This document shows, one piece after another, positions 13,322-21,631 of a DNA stretch of 64,000 nt (position 1 is its first letter; the number at the start of each line of letters is the position of its first letter). A program made the translations under genes and the position numbers. Origin of the DNA: Streptomyces flaveolus (lineage in GTDB: Bacteria; Actinomycetota; Actinomycetes; Streptomycetales; Streptomycetaceae). The stretch is taken from the NCBI RefSeq assembly GCF_000716535.1, contig NZ_JNWV01000004.1, positions 62,001 to 126,000 of the forward strand, in the 5' to 3' direction. The notes under the pieces are model-generated. The model was given only the letters and a program-made list of their open reading frames with translations, was not told where the DNA came from and did not search any database.

Positions 13322-14260
13322 TCAGGACAGTGCCGTCAAACCCGGGGCGAAGGTGATCAGCAGCGGGAGCAGCGGTACCAGCGCGGCCACCGTCGTCGTC
13401 AGCGCCCGGTGCCGGCGCAGCAGCCGTGGCGGCGGCTCCAGCAGGCGGTCCACGCGCTCGCCCAGGAGACGACGGCTGGAGTCGCAGGACAGGACACCCC
13501 GGTGCTGGTTCAGCTCGATCAGGGCGAGGGCCGTGGTGAGGTGCCCGCAGCGCCGGGAGGCCGTGTCGTCGGCGGCCAGTTCGACCAGGCGGTGCGTCTG
13601 GTCGCAGAAGTGGGCGAAGAGCGGCACGCGGGGGAAGCCCGTGGCGAGGGCGGTGGACAGGTGCAGCAGCCAGTCGTGGTGGGCGCGCGCGTGCCCGCGC
13701 TCATGGGTGAGGACGGCGTCGAGCTGAAGGTCGGTGAGGCGGTGCAACGCCCCTGTGGTGACGACCAGTTGCGGCGGGTGCCCCGGCATCCACCAGGCGT
13801 CCGGGTACTCGTCCTCCAGCACCAGCATCGGGCCGCGCGCCGCCGGCAGCCCGGCCGGTAGCTCGGGGGCGCGCTCGCGCAGGTGCGCCCGGGCCTGGAC
13901 CCGGCTGCGGCGGGCTTCGACGAGTTCGCGGGCCAGCATCGCCGTCGTCCAGGCGGCCCCACAGGCCAGCAGCACGGTGAGCGCGGCGGCCCACACCGGC
14001 GCGGTGGACAGGTCGTACGCGGCGGTGACGGCGGGCGGGGCGGGTGCGAACACGCGGTCGCGGACGGTGTGGAAGACGGCCGCCGCGCCCAGGACCAGCG
14101 CGGTCAGGCAGCACAGCAGGACGGTGGCGACGAGGCACTGCCACACCCACAGTGCGACCACGGGTTCCCGCTCGGTCCAGGCGGCACGGGTCAGCGCGCG
14201 CGGCGCCGGTACGGCGGCCGTCAGGGCGACGACGCTCAGCAGGAGCAGGCAGACAGTCAT
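13322..14260 (-). CDS. M56 family (BlaR1/MecR1-like) membrane metalloprotease
   Basis: 312-residue integral membrane protein with about four hydrophobic segments (near residues 5-20, 40-62, 92-115 and 290-308). A zinc site HERGH (HExxH) sits in LTHERGHARAHHDWLLHL. In BlaR1-type systems such a protease cleaves a BlaI/MecI/CopY-type repressor, but this protein has no extracellular penicillin-binding domain. No BlaI-type regulator gene lies within 1.5 kb on either side, so it looks like an orphan of the pair. It converges on recQ with an 81-bp gap. The substrate cannot be inferred. Confidence 0.85.
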   Translation of the reverse strand: MTVCLLLLSVVALTAAVPAPRALTRAAWTEREPVVALWVWQCLVATVLLCCLTALVLGAAAVFHTVRDRVFAPAPPAVTAAYDLSTAPVWAAALTVLLACGAAWTTAMLARELVEARRSRVQARAHLRERAPELPAGLPAARGPMLVLEDEYPDAWWMPGHPPQLVVTTGALHRLTDLQLDAVLTHERGHARAHHDWLLHLSTALATGFPRVPLFAHFCDQTHRLVELAADDTASRRCGHLTTALALIELNQHRGVLSCDSSRRLLGERVDRLLEPPPRLLRRHRALTTTVAALVPLLPLLITFAPGLTALS

Positions 14261-14386
14261 GCCGGGGCTCCGGTTCTGGTCGGAGAGGTGTGCGGGTGAC
14301 GGTGGTGCCGGGCACGCGTCACGCGACGGCGGCTCGCGCGTGGTGCGTGTCCCCGTCAGTATGACGAAGACGGGCGGCCGGAGTCA

Positions 14387-14398
14387 GGTGTCGACACC
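14387..14398. promoter_or_regulatory. Perfect 12-bp palindrome upstream of the M56 protease gene
   Basis: GGTGTCGACACC is self-complementary. It lies about 126 bp upstream of the protease start, in the otherwise featureless 309-bp gap 14261-14569. The gap separates the protease 5' end from the 3' end of the fumarylacetoacetase gene. It could be a repressor operator, but no regulator is adjacent. I see no other structure in this gap. Confidence 0.3.
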
Positions 14399-14569
14399 GA
14401 TCAGCCGGACCGGCCAAGGCCCGTGACTCCCGCCGTGTCTGACCGGTGCAGGTCCGTGACCGTCACCGCATCCGAGCGGTCCGTCGGGCGAGCTACCCGG
14501 TCGTCGGGCGGGTCACCCGGCTCGCTCGGCGTACCCGCCCGACTTCCTCGCTCCGCAACCCCCGGGACG

Positions 14570-15787
14570 TCAGCCCGATACCACTCGCCCGCTGACCTCG
14601 CCCAGCCCCACCCGGTGGCCGTCCGCGCCCGGGGCCCACGCCGACAGGGTGACCACGTCGCCGTCCTCCAGGAAGGTCCGCTTGCCGTCCGGGAGTTCGA
14701 GGGGGTCGCGGCCGTTCCAGGTCAGTTCCAGCAGGGAGCCGCGCTGGCGTTCGGTGGGACCGCTCACCGTGCCGGAGCCGTACAGGTCGCCCGTGCGCAG
14801 CGAGGCGCCGTTCACGGTCATGTGGGCGAGCTGCTGGGCGGCGGTCCAGTACATGGTGGAGAAGGGCGGTTCGGAGACCACGTGGCCGTTGACCGCGACC
14901 GAGATGCGGAGGTCGTAACCGCCGGGTTCGGCGCCGGGCGCCGAGTCGTCCAGGTAGGGCAGCAGCGGGTGCGTGCGCTCCGGAGGCGCCACGCGCGCGT
15001 GCTCCAGCGCGTCCAGCGGGGTGATCCACGCCGACACCGAGGTGGCGAAGGACTTGCCGAGGAAGGGGCCGAGAGGGACGTACTCCCAGGCCTGGATGTC
15101 CCGCGCGGACCAGTCGTTCAGCAGGCACAGCCCGAAGACGTGCTCCCGGAAGTCGCCGAGCGCGACGGGGCTGCCGAGCCGCGACGGCACGCCCACGACG
15201 AAGCCGACCTCGGCCTCGATGTCCAGCCGGATCGAGGGGCCGAAGACGGGCGCGGGGTCGGCCGGGGCCTTGCGCTGCCCGGACGGCCGTACGACGTCCG
15301 TGCCGGAGACGACCACGGTGCCGGAGCGGCCGTGGTAACCGATCGGGAGGTGTTTCCAGTTGGGGGTGAGGGAGTCCTCGGCGTCGGGGCGGAAGATCTG
15401 GCCGACGTTCCGGGCGTGGTTCTCCGAGGAGTAGAAGTCGACGTAGTCCGCGACCTCGAAGGGCAGGTGCAGGGTCACCTCGGAGAGGGGGTGGAACAGC
15501 GGCTCGACGGTGGCGTGGTGCGCCGGGTCCGTGACCCAGGACGTGAGGGCGCGCCGTACGTCCGACCAGGTGGAGCGGCCGGCGGCCAGCAGCGGGTTGA
15601 GGGTGGGCCGGGCGAGCAGCGGCTGGTGGGGCGAGCCGAGCGCGGCGGCCGCGGCGCCCGCGTCGAGGGCGTGGTTCCCGAGCCGGACGCCGATCCTCCG
15701 CTCGGTGCTGCCGGAGGGCGAGAACACGCCGTAGGGGAGGTTGTGCGGACCGAAGGGGTCGCCCTCGGGGACGTCGAAGGGGGGCAT
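14570..15787 (-). CDS. fahA: Fumarylacetoacetase
   Basis: Hydrolyses 4-fumarylacetoacetate to fumarate and acetoacetate, the last step of tyrosine/homogentisate catabolism. The N-terminal domain (residues 1-110) is the FAA-hydrolase N-terminal type. The catalytic beta-rich domain contains DYVDFYSSENHARNVG, PIGYHGRSGTVVVSG, RLDIEAEVGFVVG and LLNDWSARDIQAWEY, which match the metal- and substrate-binding regions of the family. Its 405 residues are the usual length. ATG 15787 gives the standard N-terminus MPPFDVPEGDPFG; upstream in-frame codons lack family similarity. It is divergent from the HAD gene; no other tyrosine-catabolism gene is adjacent. Confidence 0.93.
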   Translation of the reverse strand: MPPFDVPEGDPFGPHNLPYGVFSPSGSTERRIGVRLGNHALDAGAAAAALGSPHQPLLARPTLNPLLAAGRSTWSDVRRALTSWVTDPAHHATVEPLFHPLSEVTLHLPFEVADYVDFYSSENHARNVGQIFRPDAEDSLTPNWKHLPIGYHGRSGTVVVSGTDVVRPSGQRKAPADPAPVFGPSIRLDIEAEVGFVVGVPSRLGSPVALGDFREHVFGLCLLNDWSARDIQAWEYVPLGPFLGKSFATSVSAWITPLDALEHARVAPPERTHPLLPYLDDSAPGAEPGGYDLRISVAVNGHVVSEPPFSTMYWTAAQQLAHMTVNGASLRTGDLYGSGTVSGPTERQRGSLLELTWNGRDPLELPDGKRTFLEDGDVVTLSAWAPGADGHRVGLGEVSGRVVSG

Positions 15788-15996
15788 GGGGTGCTGCCTC
15801 GCTCTCATCCGGGCCATGCATGGCGATGCGTTCCATGTGGTCGGGCCACACGTTACGGCTGAGCTGCGTGTCTTGGGCAGTGCCGCACCAGCGCGCCCGC
15901 TTCGGCCGGGAGCTCCGCCTGCCCACGGCCGGGCGCCGCCCACCGCGCCGTCCACGGCGAGGGGTTGGGCGGGAGCGGCACGTAAGTGCGGGGAAT

Positions 15997-16032
15997 GACA
16001 GGTGAGTCGGCGGGCCGACCTGTCCGTATTCT
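15997..16032 (+). promoter_or_regulatory. Bulged inverted repeat and -10-like element before the HAD gene
   Basis: GACAG-(GTGA)-GTCGGC pairs with GCCGAC-CTGTC (15997-16024) to give an 11-bp stem with a 4-nt bulge. The hexamer TATTCT (16027-16032) follows at once and ends 6 bp before the ATG of the HAD gene. No ribosome site is visible, so transcription may begin at the ATG and give a leaderless mRNA, with the inverted repeat covering the -35 zone. Confidence 0.4.
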
Positions 16033-16038
16033 CTGATC

Positions 16039-16851
16039 ATGGCACCCACCCCGGCATATGCACTGATCGCCACTGACCTGGACGGGACGCTGCTGCGCGG
16101 CGACGACACCGTCTCGGACCGGTCCCTCGCCGCGCTCGCGCGGGTGGCGCGGGCCGGCGCCCGGCACCTGGTGGTGACGGGCCGCCCGGCCCCGCGGGTA
16201 AGGCCGCTGCTCACGGACCTCGGCTGCGCCGGGCTCGCGGTGTGCGGGCAGGGGGCCCAGGTCTACGACGCCGGGACCGACCGCCTGCTGTGGTCGGTCC
16301 GGCTGGACCGGGAGCTGGCCGAGACCGCGCTCGGCAAGATCGAGGCGGAGGTGGGGCAGGTCTACGCGGCGGTCGACCAGGATGGCGTGGACGGGCTCAC
16401 GCTCATCGAGCCCGGCTACCGGATGCCCCACCCGACGCTGCCCGCGGTGCGGGTCGCCCGGCGGGACGACCTGTGGTCCGCGCCCATCAGCAAGGTGCTG
16501 CTGCGGCACGCCACCCTGTCCGACGACGAGTTGGCGGCCGTGGCCCGGGCGGCGGTGGGCTCGCTCGCGTCGGTCACCATGTCGGGGCCGGGCACGGTGG
16601 AGCTCCAGCCGTGCGGGGTGACGAAGGCGACCGGGCTGGCGCTGGCCGCCGAACGGCTCGGGATCGCCGCCGACCGGGCTCTCGCGTTCGGTGACATGCC
16701 CAACGACATCCCGATGTTCGACTGGGCCGGGCGCGGTGTCGCCATGGCCAACGCGCATCCCGAACTCAAGGCGGTGGCCGACGAGATCACCTTGTCGAAC
16801 GAGGACGACGGCATCGCCGTCGTCCTCGAAGGACTGTTCCCGACCGACTGA
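16039..16851 (+). CDS. Cof-type HAD-IIB family hydrolase
   Basis: 270-residue phosphatase of the haloacid dehalogenase superfamily, Cof/YbiV type, acting on small phosphorylated metabolites such as sugar or nucleotide phosphates; the substrate is not deducible. Motif I is DLDGT (nucleophile Asp near residue 14), motif II is VVTGRP, the motif III lysine lies in GVTKATGLALAAERLG, and motif IV is GDMPNDIPMF. The C2-type cap occupies roughly residues 85-190. No Shine-Dalgarno sequence precedes ATG 16039, consistent with leaderless translation. It converges on the SLT-domain gene with a 53-bp gap. Confidence 0.9.
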   Translation: MAPTPAYALIATDLDGTLLRGDDTVSDRSLAALARVARAGARHLVVTGRPAPRVRPLLTDLGCAGLAVCGQGAQVYDAGTDRLLWSVRLDRELAETALGKIEAEVGQVYAAVDQDGVDGLTLIEPGYRMPHPTLPAVRVARRDDLWSAPISKVLLRHATLSDDELAAVARAAVGSLASVTMSGPGTVELQPCGVTKATGLALAAERLGIAADRALAFGDMPNDIPMFDWAGRGVAMANAHPELKAVADEITLSNEDDGIAVVLEGLFPTD

Positions 16852-16904
16852 CCGGAATGTCAGTGGCGCCCCGGCCCGGGCCCGGCCGCCGGTGGCGGTG
16901 TCGG

Positions 16905-17393
16905 TCAGTACGCGCCGAACACGTTGTCGATGGACCCGTACCGCGCGGCCGCGTAGTTGCAGGCGGCGGTGATGTTGGCGACCGGGTCGTAGATGTCGAA
17001 GGACGTTCCGGCCACGTGGTAGGCGTTGAACGTCGGGTCGATGACCTGGAGCAGGCCCTTGGACGGGATGCCCTTGGCGGCGTTGGAGTCCCAGAGGTTG
17101 ATGGCCTTCGGGTTGCCCGACGACTCGCGGATGATGTTGCGGTAGATGCCGTTGTAGGTGCCAGGGATCCGCTTCTCGGCCATGATCGCGAGCGACTCGC
17201 GGATCCAGCCGTCGAGGTTGTTCGGGTAGCCGGCGGGGGTGGTGGCGGCGGTGGTGGCGGTGGCCGGGGCCGCGGAGGCGCTGGTCGCGCCGATGAGCGG
17301 CAGCACGAGGACGGCGGCGCCGGTGCCGGCGGCGGTGAGCGCGCGGACGAGGCGGCTGTTCCGGGTACGGCGGGGCTGAGCGACAGCAGACAT
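16905..17393 (-). CDS. Secreted SLT-domain (lytic transglycosylase-like) protein
   Basis: 162 residues: a signal peptide (Arg-rich start, hydrophobic core about 18-34, ASA-AP cleavage site near residue 41) followed by a compact transglycosylase fold. The probable catalytic glutamate is in NIIRESSGNP, and KGLLQVIDPTFNAYH matches the conserved core strand of SLT domains. The C-terminal YGSIDNVFGAY is also typical of actinobacterial members. It is expected to cleave peptidoglycan glycan strands outside the membrane during growth, germination or sporulation. The gene lies directly behind a c-di-AMP riboswitch (17402-17560), a common arrangement for Streptomyces cell-wall hydrolases. Confidence 0.85.
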   Translation of the reverse strand: MSAVAQPRRTRNSRLVRALTAAGTGAAVLVLPLIGATSASAAPATATTAATTPAGYPNNLDGWIRESLAIMAEKRIPGTYNGIYRNIIRESSGNPKAINLWDSNAAKGIPSKGLLQVIDPTFNAYHVAGTSFDIYDPVANITAACNYAAARYGSIDNVFGAY

Positions 17394-17401
17394 GGGGTCG
17401 T

Positions 17402-17560
17402 TCCTCTCCGGCGCCTGCGAGGTGAGCTGTCGGGTTCGGGCGGGGAGGTGCCCGGCCGTGCCCCTGACGGAGGCATGGCTTCACCCCGAGCCGTCCCGGC
17501 ACGGCGTGTGCCGTGCGGACCGGCGGCTTACCTGGGTCCCCCGCTCCTGCCGTGCGAATG
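17402..17560 (-). ncRNA. c-di-AMP (ydaO/yuaA-type) riboswitch
   Basis: On the minus strand the 5' leader reads GGAGCGGGGGACCCAGGTAA, then GGCTCGGGGTGAAGCC, then CACCTCCCCGCCCGAACCCG, ACAGCTCACCTCGCAGGCGCC and GGAGAGGA. These blocks match, in order, the conserved elements of the actinobacterial ydaO motif that I recognise from leaders of cell-wall hydrolase genes such as rpfA. The element ends about 8 bp before the ATG of the SLT-domain gene. Members of this class turn expression off when c-di-AMP is high. Boundaries are approximate. Confidence 0.85.
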
Positions 17561-17656
17561 AGTTCGTCGATGGGTATGCGGGCGGCGGCAGGATTCGGCG
17601 TCCGCCCGACGGCCCGGAACGTATGCGAGAGCACATGTCGGGAACAAGGGCTGGAT

Positions 17657-17671
17657 TCGCACAACGTGCGA
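17657..17671. promoter_or_regulatory. Inverted repeat upstream of the riboswitch
   Basis: TCGCAC-AAC-GTGCGA is a perfect 6-bp inverted repeat. It lies about 100 bp upstream of the riboswitch on the minus strand, near where its promoter should be. It could be an operator for the SLT-domain transcription unit; no protein is assigned. Confidence 0.3.
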
Positions 17672-17938
17672 TTTGACCTTGATCGACGGTGTATGAGGTG
17701 CTTGATCCTTTGCGGTTGCCAATCCTCAACTCGCCGACGGCGCAAGGGGTCACGAGGGGTCCGGCCAGGGGGCCGGGTCAGCCGGACGCGTGACCCAATT
17801 CACGAAATAGCAAACAGCTTTAAGTCGGACATGGGGGATTAGGGGGATTCACGCCTGAAGTCGGGCTGATGGTGGAACCCGGCATGCGGGGCGCGTCGTT
17901 GTCCAGGTGAGGGCAGAGTGTCCGGATTACTCTTATAT

Positions 17939-17965
17939 GGATAAATATCCGTTCACACCGTGTGA
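17939..17965. promoter_or_regulatory. Two adjacent palindromes in an AT-rich island
   Basis: GGATA-AA-TATCC (17939-17950) and TCACAC-C-GTGTGA (17953-17965) sit back to back in an unusually AT-rich stretch. They lie about 160-185 bp upstream of the polyprenyl synthase GTG. The rest of the 563-bp gap 17561-18123 contains the promoters of the riboswitch unit (leftward) and of the polyprenyl synthase (rightward), but no gene that I can support. Confidence 0.35.
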
Positions 17966-18123
17966 TCAAAACCATGCCGGTCATGATCCGGTATCGCCCG
18001 GGCTGGACCGGTGGGCGCTATCGGTGATCGAAAGAGGACCGGATACGCTGACTTGAGTGATGGCAGCGACCTATCGACAAACCGTGTAACCGCCAGCAGA
18101 CACCAGCAGACAGGAGACCCCTC

Positions 18124-19134
18124 GTGACCGTCGTCGGGCCGTTCGGGCTGAGCGTGCGGGACCAGGCTCTGGAAGCCGATGTCCAGGCCGGATTGGCGGC
18201 TGTCGAGGAAGGCTTGCTCGAAGCCACCAAGAGCGAGGTCCCGTTCATCACGGAGGCCGCGCAGCACCTCGTGCGTGCGGGCGGGAAGCGGTTCCGGCCA
18301 CTCCTCGTGATGCTCGCCGCCCAGTTCGGCGACCCCTACGCGCCGGGCGTGGTGCCGTCGGCCGTCGTCGTGGAGCTGACCCACCTGGCCACGCTGTACC
18401 ACGACGACGTCATGGACGAGGCGGCCGTACGGCGTGGCGTGGACAGCGCCAACACGCGCTGGGGCAACTCCGTCGCGGTCCTCACCGGCGACTTCCTCTT
18501 CGCCCGCGCCTCCCAGATCCTCGCCGACCTCGGTCCCGAGGCGGTCCGGGTGCAGGCCCTCGCGTTCGAACGGCTCGTCACCGGCCAGATCCTGGAGACG
18601 GCGGGTCCCTCGGACGGCCGAGACCCGGTCGAGCACTATCTGGACGTGCTCGCCGGCAAGACGGGCTCCCTGGTGGCGGTGTCCTGCCGGTTCGGCGCGA
18701 TGATGTCCGGCGCCGACGAGAGGATCGTCGACGTGCTCACCCAGTACGGCGAACGGCTCGGGGTCGCCTTCCAGCTCGCCGACGACGTCCTGGACATCGC
18801 CTCCGACTCCCACGAGTCCGGCAAGACCCCGGGCACCGACCTGCGCGAGGGCATCCCGACCCTGCCGGTGCTCCGGCTGCGCGAGCGGGCCGCCCGGCTG
18901 GGGCTGGCCGAGGACGTCGCGCTGTGCGAGCTGCTGGACTCCGACCTCAGCGACGACGCCCGGCACGCCGAGGCGCTGGCCGCGCTGCGCGCGCACCCCG
19001 CGCTGGAGCAGGCCCGCCGGGACACCGTGCGGTACGCGGAGGAGGCGCGGTCCGCGCTTGCCCCGCTGCGCGAGTGCGACGCCAAGGCGGCGCTGCTCCA
19101 GCTGTGCGACGCGGTCGTGCACCGCGCCGGCTGA
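18124..19134 (+). CDS. Polyprenyl diphosphate synthase (probably menaquinone side chain)
   Basis: 336-residue all-helical trans-prenyltransferase that condenses isopentenyl diphosphate onto an allylic primer. The first aspartate-rich motif is DDVMDE within LYHDDVMDEAAVRRG, and the second is DDVLDI within FQLADDVLDIAS. The basic GGKRFRP motif near residue 60 binds IPP. Small residues before the first motif (THLAT) fit a medium- or long-chain product. Proximity to two complex I clusters suggests the polyprenyl tail of menaquinone, the electron acceptor of this complex I; this is inference. GTG start with ACAGGAGACCCCTC upstream. Confidence 0.9.
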   Translation: MTVVGPFGLSVRDQALEADVQAGLAAVEEGLLEATKSEVPFITEAAQHLVRAGGKRFRPLLVMLAAQFGDPYAPGVVPSAVVVELTHLATLYHDDVMDEAAVRRGVDSANTRWGNSVAVLTGDFLFARASQILADLGPEAVRVQALAFERLVTGQILETAGPSDGRDPVEHYLDVLAGKTGSLVAVSCRFGAMMSGADERIVDVLTQYGERLGVAFQLADDVLDIASDSHESGKTPGTDLREGIPTLPVLRLRERAARLGLAEDVALCELLDSDLSDDARHAEALAALRAHPALEQARRDTVRYAEEARSALAPLRECDAKAALLQLCDAVVHRAG

Positions 19135-19171
19135 CCGTGCCGGTCACCCGTACGGGCGCCGGTGTCCGGCA

Positions 19172-19187
19172 CGACCCCTACGGGTCG
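19172..19187 (+). terminator. Short hairpin after the polyprenyl synthase
   Basis: CGACCC-CTAC-GGGTCG makes a 6-bp stem with a 4-nt loop 38 bp after the stop. It is weak and lacks a T-run. The 256-bp gap up to 19390 also holds the promoter of the next gene, where I see no clear consensus. Confidence 0.3.
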
Positions 19188-19390
19188 GGTGGAGAATCCG
19201 CCGCCGGGTGTCATACCGCAGGTGTAGACGGAGTTGGCTCCGAGGTCTGACGCTTGTTCACGGGCGATTTGGTCAGATGGACACCACGGAAATCACCACT
19301 CCTCACCGATTCGGGTGAGAATGGCGGCTCAGGGTGGACCAGCGGACCAGCGTGAGGACAGCCGCCGCCGACGACGGAGGTAAGGCACAC

Positions 19391-20602
19391 ATGGCACCGT
19401 ACGAATCCGACGACGCAGTGGGCGCCGCACGGGACGAGCAGCCGCGCTCCGGCCGGCGCAAGGCCGCCCGGTACGCCGTGCCGGTCGCGGTGGTGGGGGT
19501 GGCGGCGGCCACGATCGGGCTGGTCCCGGCGCTCGCCGACTCCGGTGACCCCGACCTGCCGAAGATCAGCGCACAGCAGCTCATCGAGAAGATCGCCAAG
19601 TCGGACGTGCAGCAGCTGTCCGGCACGGTGAAGGTCAGCACCGACCTCGGCCTGCCCGACCTCGGCGGCCTGGAGGACGGCCTGATGTCCGGCGCGGGCC
19701 GGGGCGGCTCGGACGACGGCTCCTCCGCCGACCCGCAGGCCAAGCTCACCGAGCTGGTCTCCGGCACGCACACCCTGCGCGTCGCCGCCGACGGCCCGGA
19801 CCGGCAGAAGCTGTCGCTGCTGGAGAGCGGCGCCGAGTACAGCCTGATCCACGACGGCAAGGACGTCTGGGGCTACGACAGCAAGAGCAACGAGGTCTAC
19901 CACTCCACGGGGGCCGCTTCCGGCAAGGACCGTGAGGCCGAGCCGCCGGCCACGCCCAAGGACTTCGCCGACGAGGCCCTGAAGTCGGTGGACGACACCA
20001 CGTCCGTCACCGTCGACGGCACCGCCCACGTCGCCGGGCGCGACGCCTACAAGCTGCTGATCCGGCCCAAGCAGTCCGGCACCACGGTCGGTGCGATCAG
20101 CATCGCCGTGGACGCGAAGACCGGCATGCCGCTGAAGTTCACGCTGACCCCGAGGAGCGGCGGCGCCGCCGTGCTCGACGCGGGCTTCACCCAGGTCTCC
20201 TTCGCCCGGCCGGCCGCCTCCACCTTCGACTTCACGCCGCCCAAGGGCGCGAAGGTCACCGAGGGGAAGGACGCGGCCGAGGCCCGGGAGCAGGCCCCGA
20301 AGCACGGCGAGGACTTCGCCGGGGGCCTGGAGGGCATGGACGGGCTGAACGTGCTGGGCAAGGGCTGGACGTCCGTCGCCACCTTCGACACCGGGGCCAA
20401 GGGCGGCCTGCCGACCGGCTCCCAGGGCGGTGACCTCGGCGGCTTCCTCGGCTCGCTCGGCGAACCGGTCTCCGGGAAGTTCGGCAAGGGCACGGTCTTC
20501 TCCACCCGCCTGGTCAACGCCCTGATCACCGACGACGGCAAGGTGTACGCCGGCGCGGTGACCAAGGAGGCCCTGGTGAAGGCGGCCGACGCGGGGAAGT
20601 GA
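19391..20602 (+). CDS. LolA-like membrane-anchored exported protein
   Basis: 403 residues: a cytoplasmic Arg/Lys-rich N-terminus, one membrane segment (about residues 28-46, PVAVVGVAAATIGLVPALA) and a large external domain. I see no lipobox, so it is likely held by its signal anchor. The external part has alternating beta-strand character with GTVKVSTDLGLP near the start and PKQSGTTVGAISIAVDAKTG in the middle. That pattern fits the LolA/LppX-like half-barrel fold used to carry lipids or lipoproteins. ATG 19391 is chosen because GGAGG (19376-19380) lies 10 bp upstream. It is 54 bp from the ABC transporter genes and probably cotranscribed, suggesting export or envelope transfer. Confidence 0.75.
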   Translation: MAPYESDDAVGAARDEQPRSGRRKAARYAVPVAVVGVAAATIGLVPALADSGDPDLPKISAQQLIEKIAKSDVQQLSGTVKVSTDLGLPDLGGLEDGLMSGAGRGGSDDGSSADPQAKLTELVSGTHTLRVAADGPDRQKLSLLESGAEYSLIHDGKDVWGYDSKSNEVYHSTGAASGKDREAEPPATPKDFADEALKSVDDTTSVTVDGTAHVAGRDAYKLLIRPKQSGTTVGAISIAVDAKTGMPLKFTLTPRSGGAAVLDAGFTQVSFARPAASTFDFTPPKGAKVTEGKDAAEAREQAPKHGEDFAGGLEGMDGLNVLGKGWTSVATFDTGAKGGLPTGSQGGDLGGFLGSLGEPVSGKFGKGTVFSTRLVNALITDDGKVYAGAVTKEALVKAADAGK

Positions 20603-20656
20603 CCGCCCGGGCACACCGCACCGGATGAGACGCACCGGATGAACCGAGGGGAGCCG

Positions 20657-21631
20657 ATGGACGAACCGTCCGCCACGCAGCGGGACCCGGACGACGCGAC
20701 GGCGAGCGTGATCGCCACGCGCGGCCTCACCAAGCGCTACCGCGGCGGACAGCTCGCCGTGGACGGTCTGGACCTGACCGTCCCGGCGGGCAGCGTCTTC
20801 GGCTTCCTCGGCCCGAACGGCTCCGGCAAGACCACCACGATCCGCATGCTGATGGGGCTCATCGAGCCCACCGCGGGCACCGCCCGGGTGCTCGGCCGGC
20901 CGATGCCGCGCGCGGCCCGTACGGTCCTTCCGCAGGTCGGCGCCCTCATCGAGGGCCCCGCCCTGTACGGCTTCCTCTCCGGCCGGGACAACCTGCTGCG
21001 CTACGACGCCGCCGATCCGACCGCCGACCCGCGCACCCGGCGCGCCCGCGTCGCCGCGGCACTGGACCGGGTCGGTCTCGCGGCCGCCGCCGGCAAGAAG
21101 GCGAAGGCGTACTCGCTCGGCATGAAACAGCGCCTGGGGCTGGCCGCCGCGCTGCTCCAGCCGCGCAGACTGCTCGTCCTGGACGAGCCCACCAACGGCC
21201 TCGACCCGCAGGGCATGCGCGAGATCCGCACCCTGATCAGGGACTTGGCCGCCGACGGCACGACCGTCTTCCTCTCCTCCCACCTCCTCGACGAGATCGA
21301 GCAGGTGTGCACCCATGCGGCGGTCATGGCCCAGGGCCGGCTCGTCACCCAGGGCGCGGTGGCCGATCTGGCCGCCGGGGCGCGCGGCCGGCTGGTGGTG
21401 ACCACCCCGGACCCGGCCGAGGCGGCGCGGGTGCTGAAGGAACTGGGCGTCGGGGATGTGGCGGCCGACGGCGACCGGGTCACCGGTGAGCCGCCCGCGC
21501 GGGATCTGGCCGAGGTGACCGCGGCCCTGGTCACGGCGGGCGTCCGGGTCCGGGGCCTCACCGTCGAACGGGCCTCGCTGGAGGACGCGTTCGTGGCGCT
21601 GACCGGGGAGGGCTTCGATGTCGCGGGCTGA
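20657..21631 (+). CDS. ABC transporter ATP-binding protein
   Basis: Walker A GPNGSGKTT, signature YSLGMKQRL, Walker B LLVLDEPTNGLDPQG and the switch histidine in FLSSHLLDEIEQ are all intact. The GMKQRL type of signature and the C-terminal regulatory extension of about 90 residues place it in the DrrA/CcmA-like drug or lipid exporter group. It pairs with the permease that overlaps its 3' end by 14 bp. ATG 20657 (324 residues) follows AGGGGAG; ATG 20639, six codons upstream, cannot be excluded. Confidence 0.92.
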   Translation: MDEPSATQRDPDDATASVIATRGLTKRYRGGQLAVDGLDLTVPAGSVFGFLGPNGSGKTTTIRMLMGLIEPTAGTARVLGRPMPRAARTVLPQVGALIEGPALYGFLSGRDNLLRYDAADPTADPRTRRARVAAALDRVGLAAAAGKKAKAYSLGMKQRLGLAAALLQPRRLLVLDEPTNGLDPQGMREIRTLIRDLAADGTTVFLSSHLLDEIEQVCTHAAVMAQGRLVTQGAVADLAAGARGRLVVTTPDPAEAARVLKELGVGDVAADGDRVTGEPPARDLAEVTAALVTAGVRVRGLTVERASLEDAFVALTGEGFDVAG

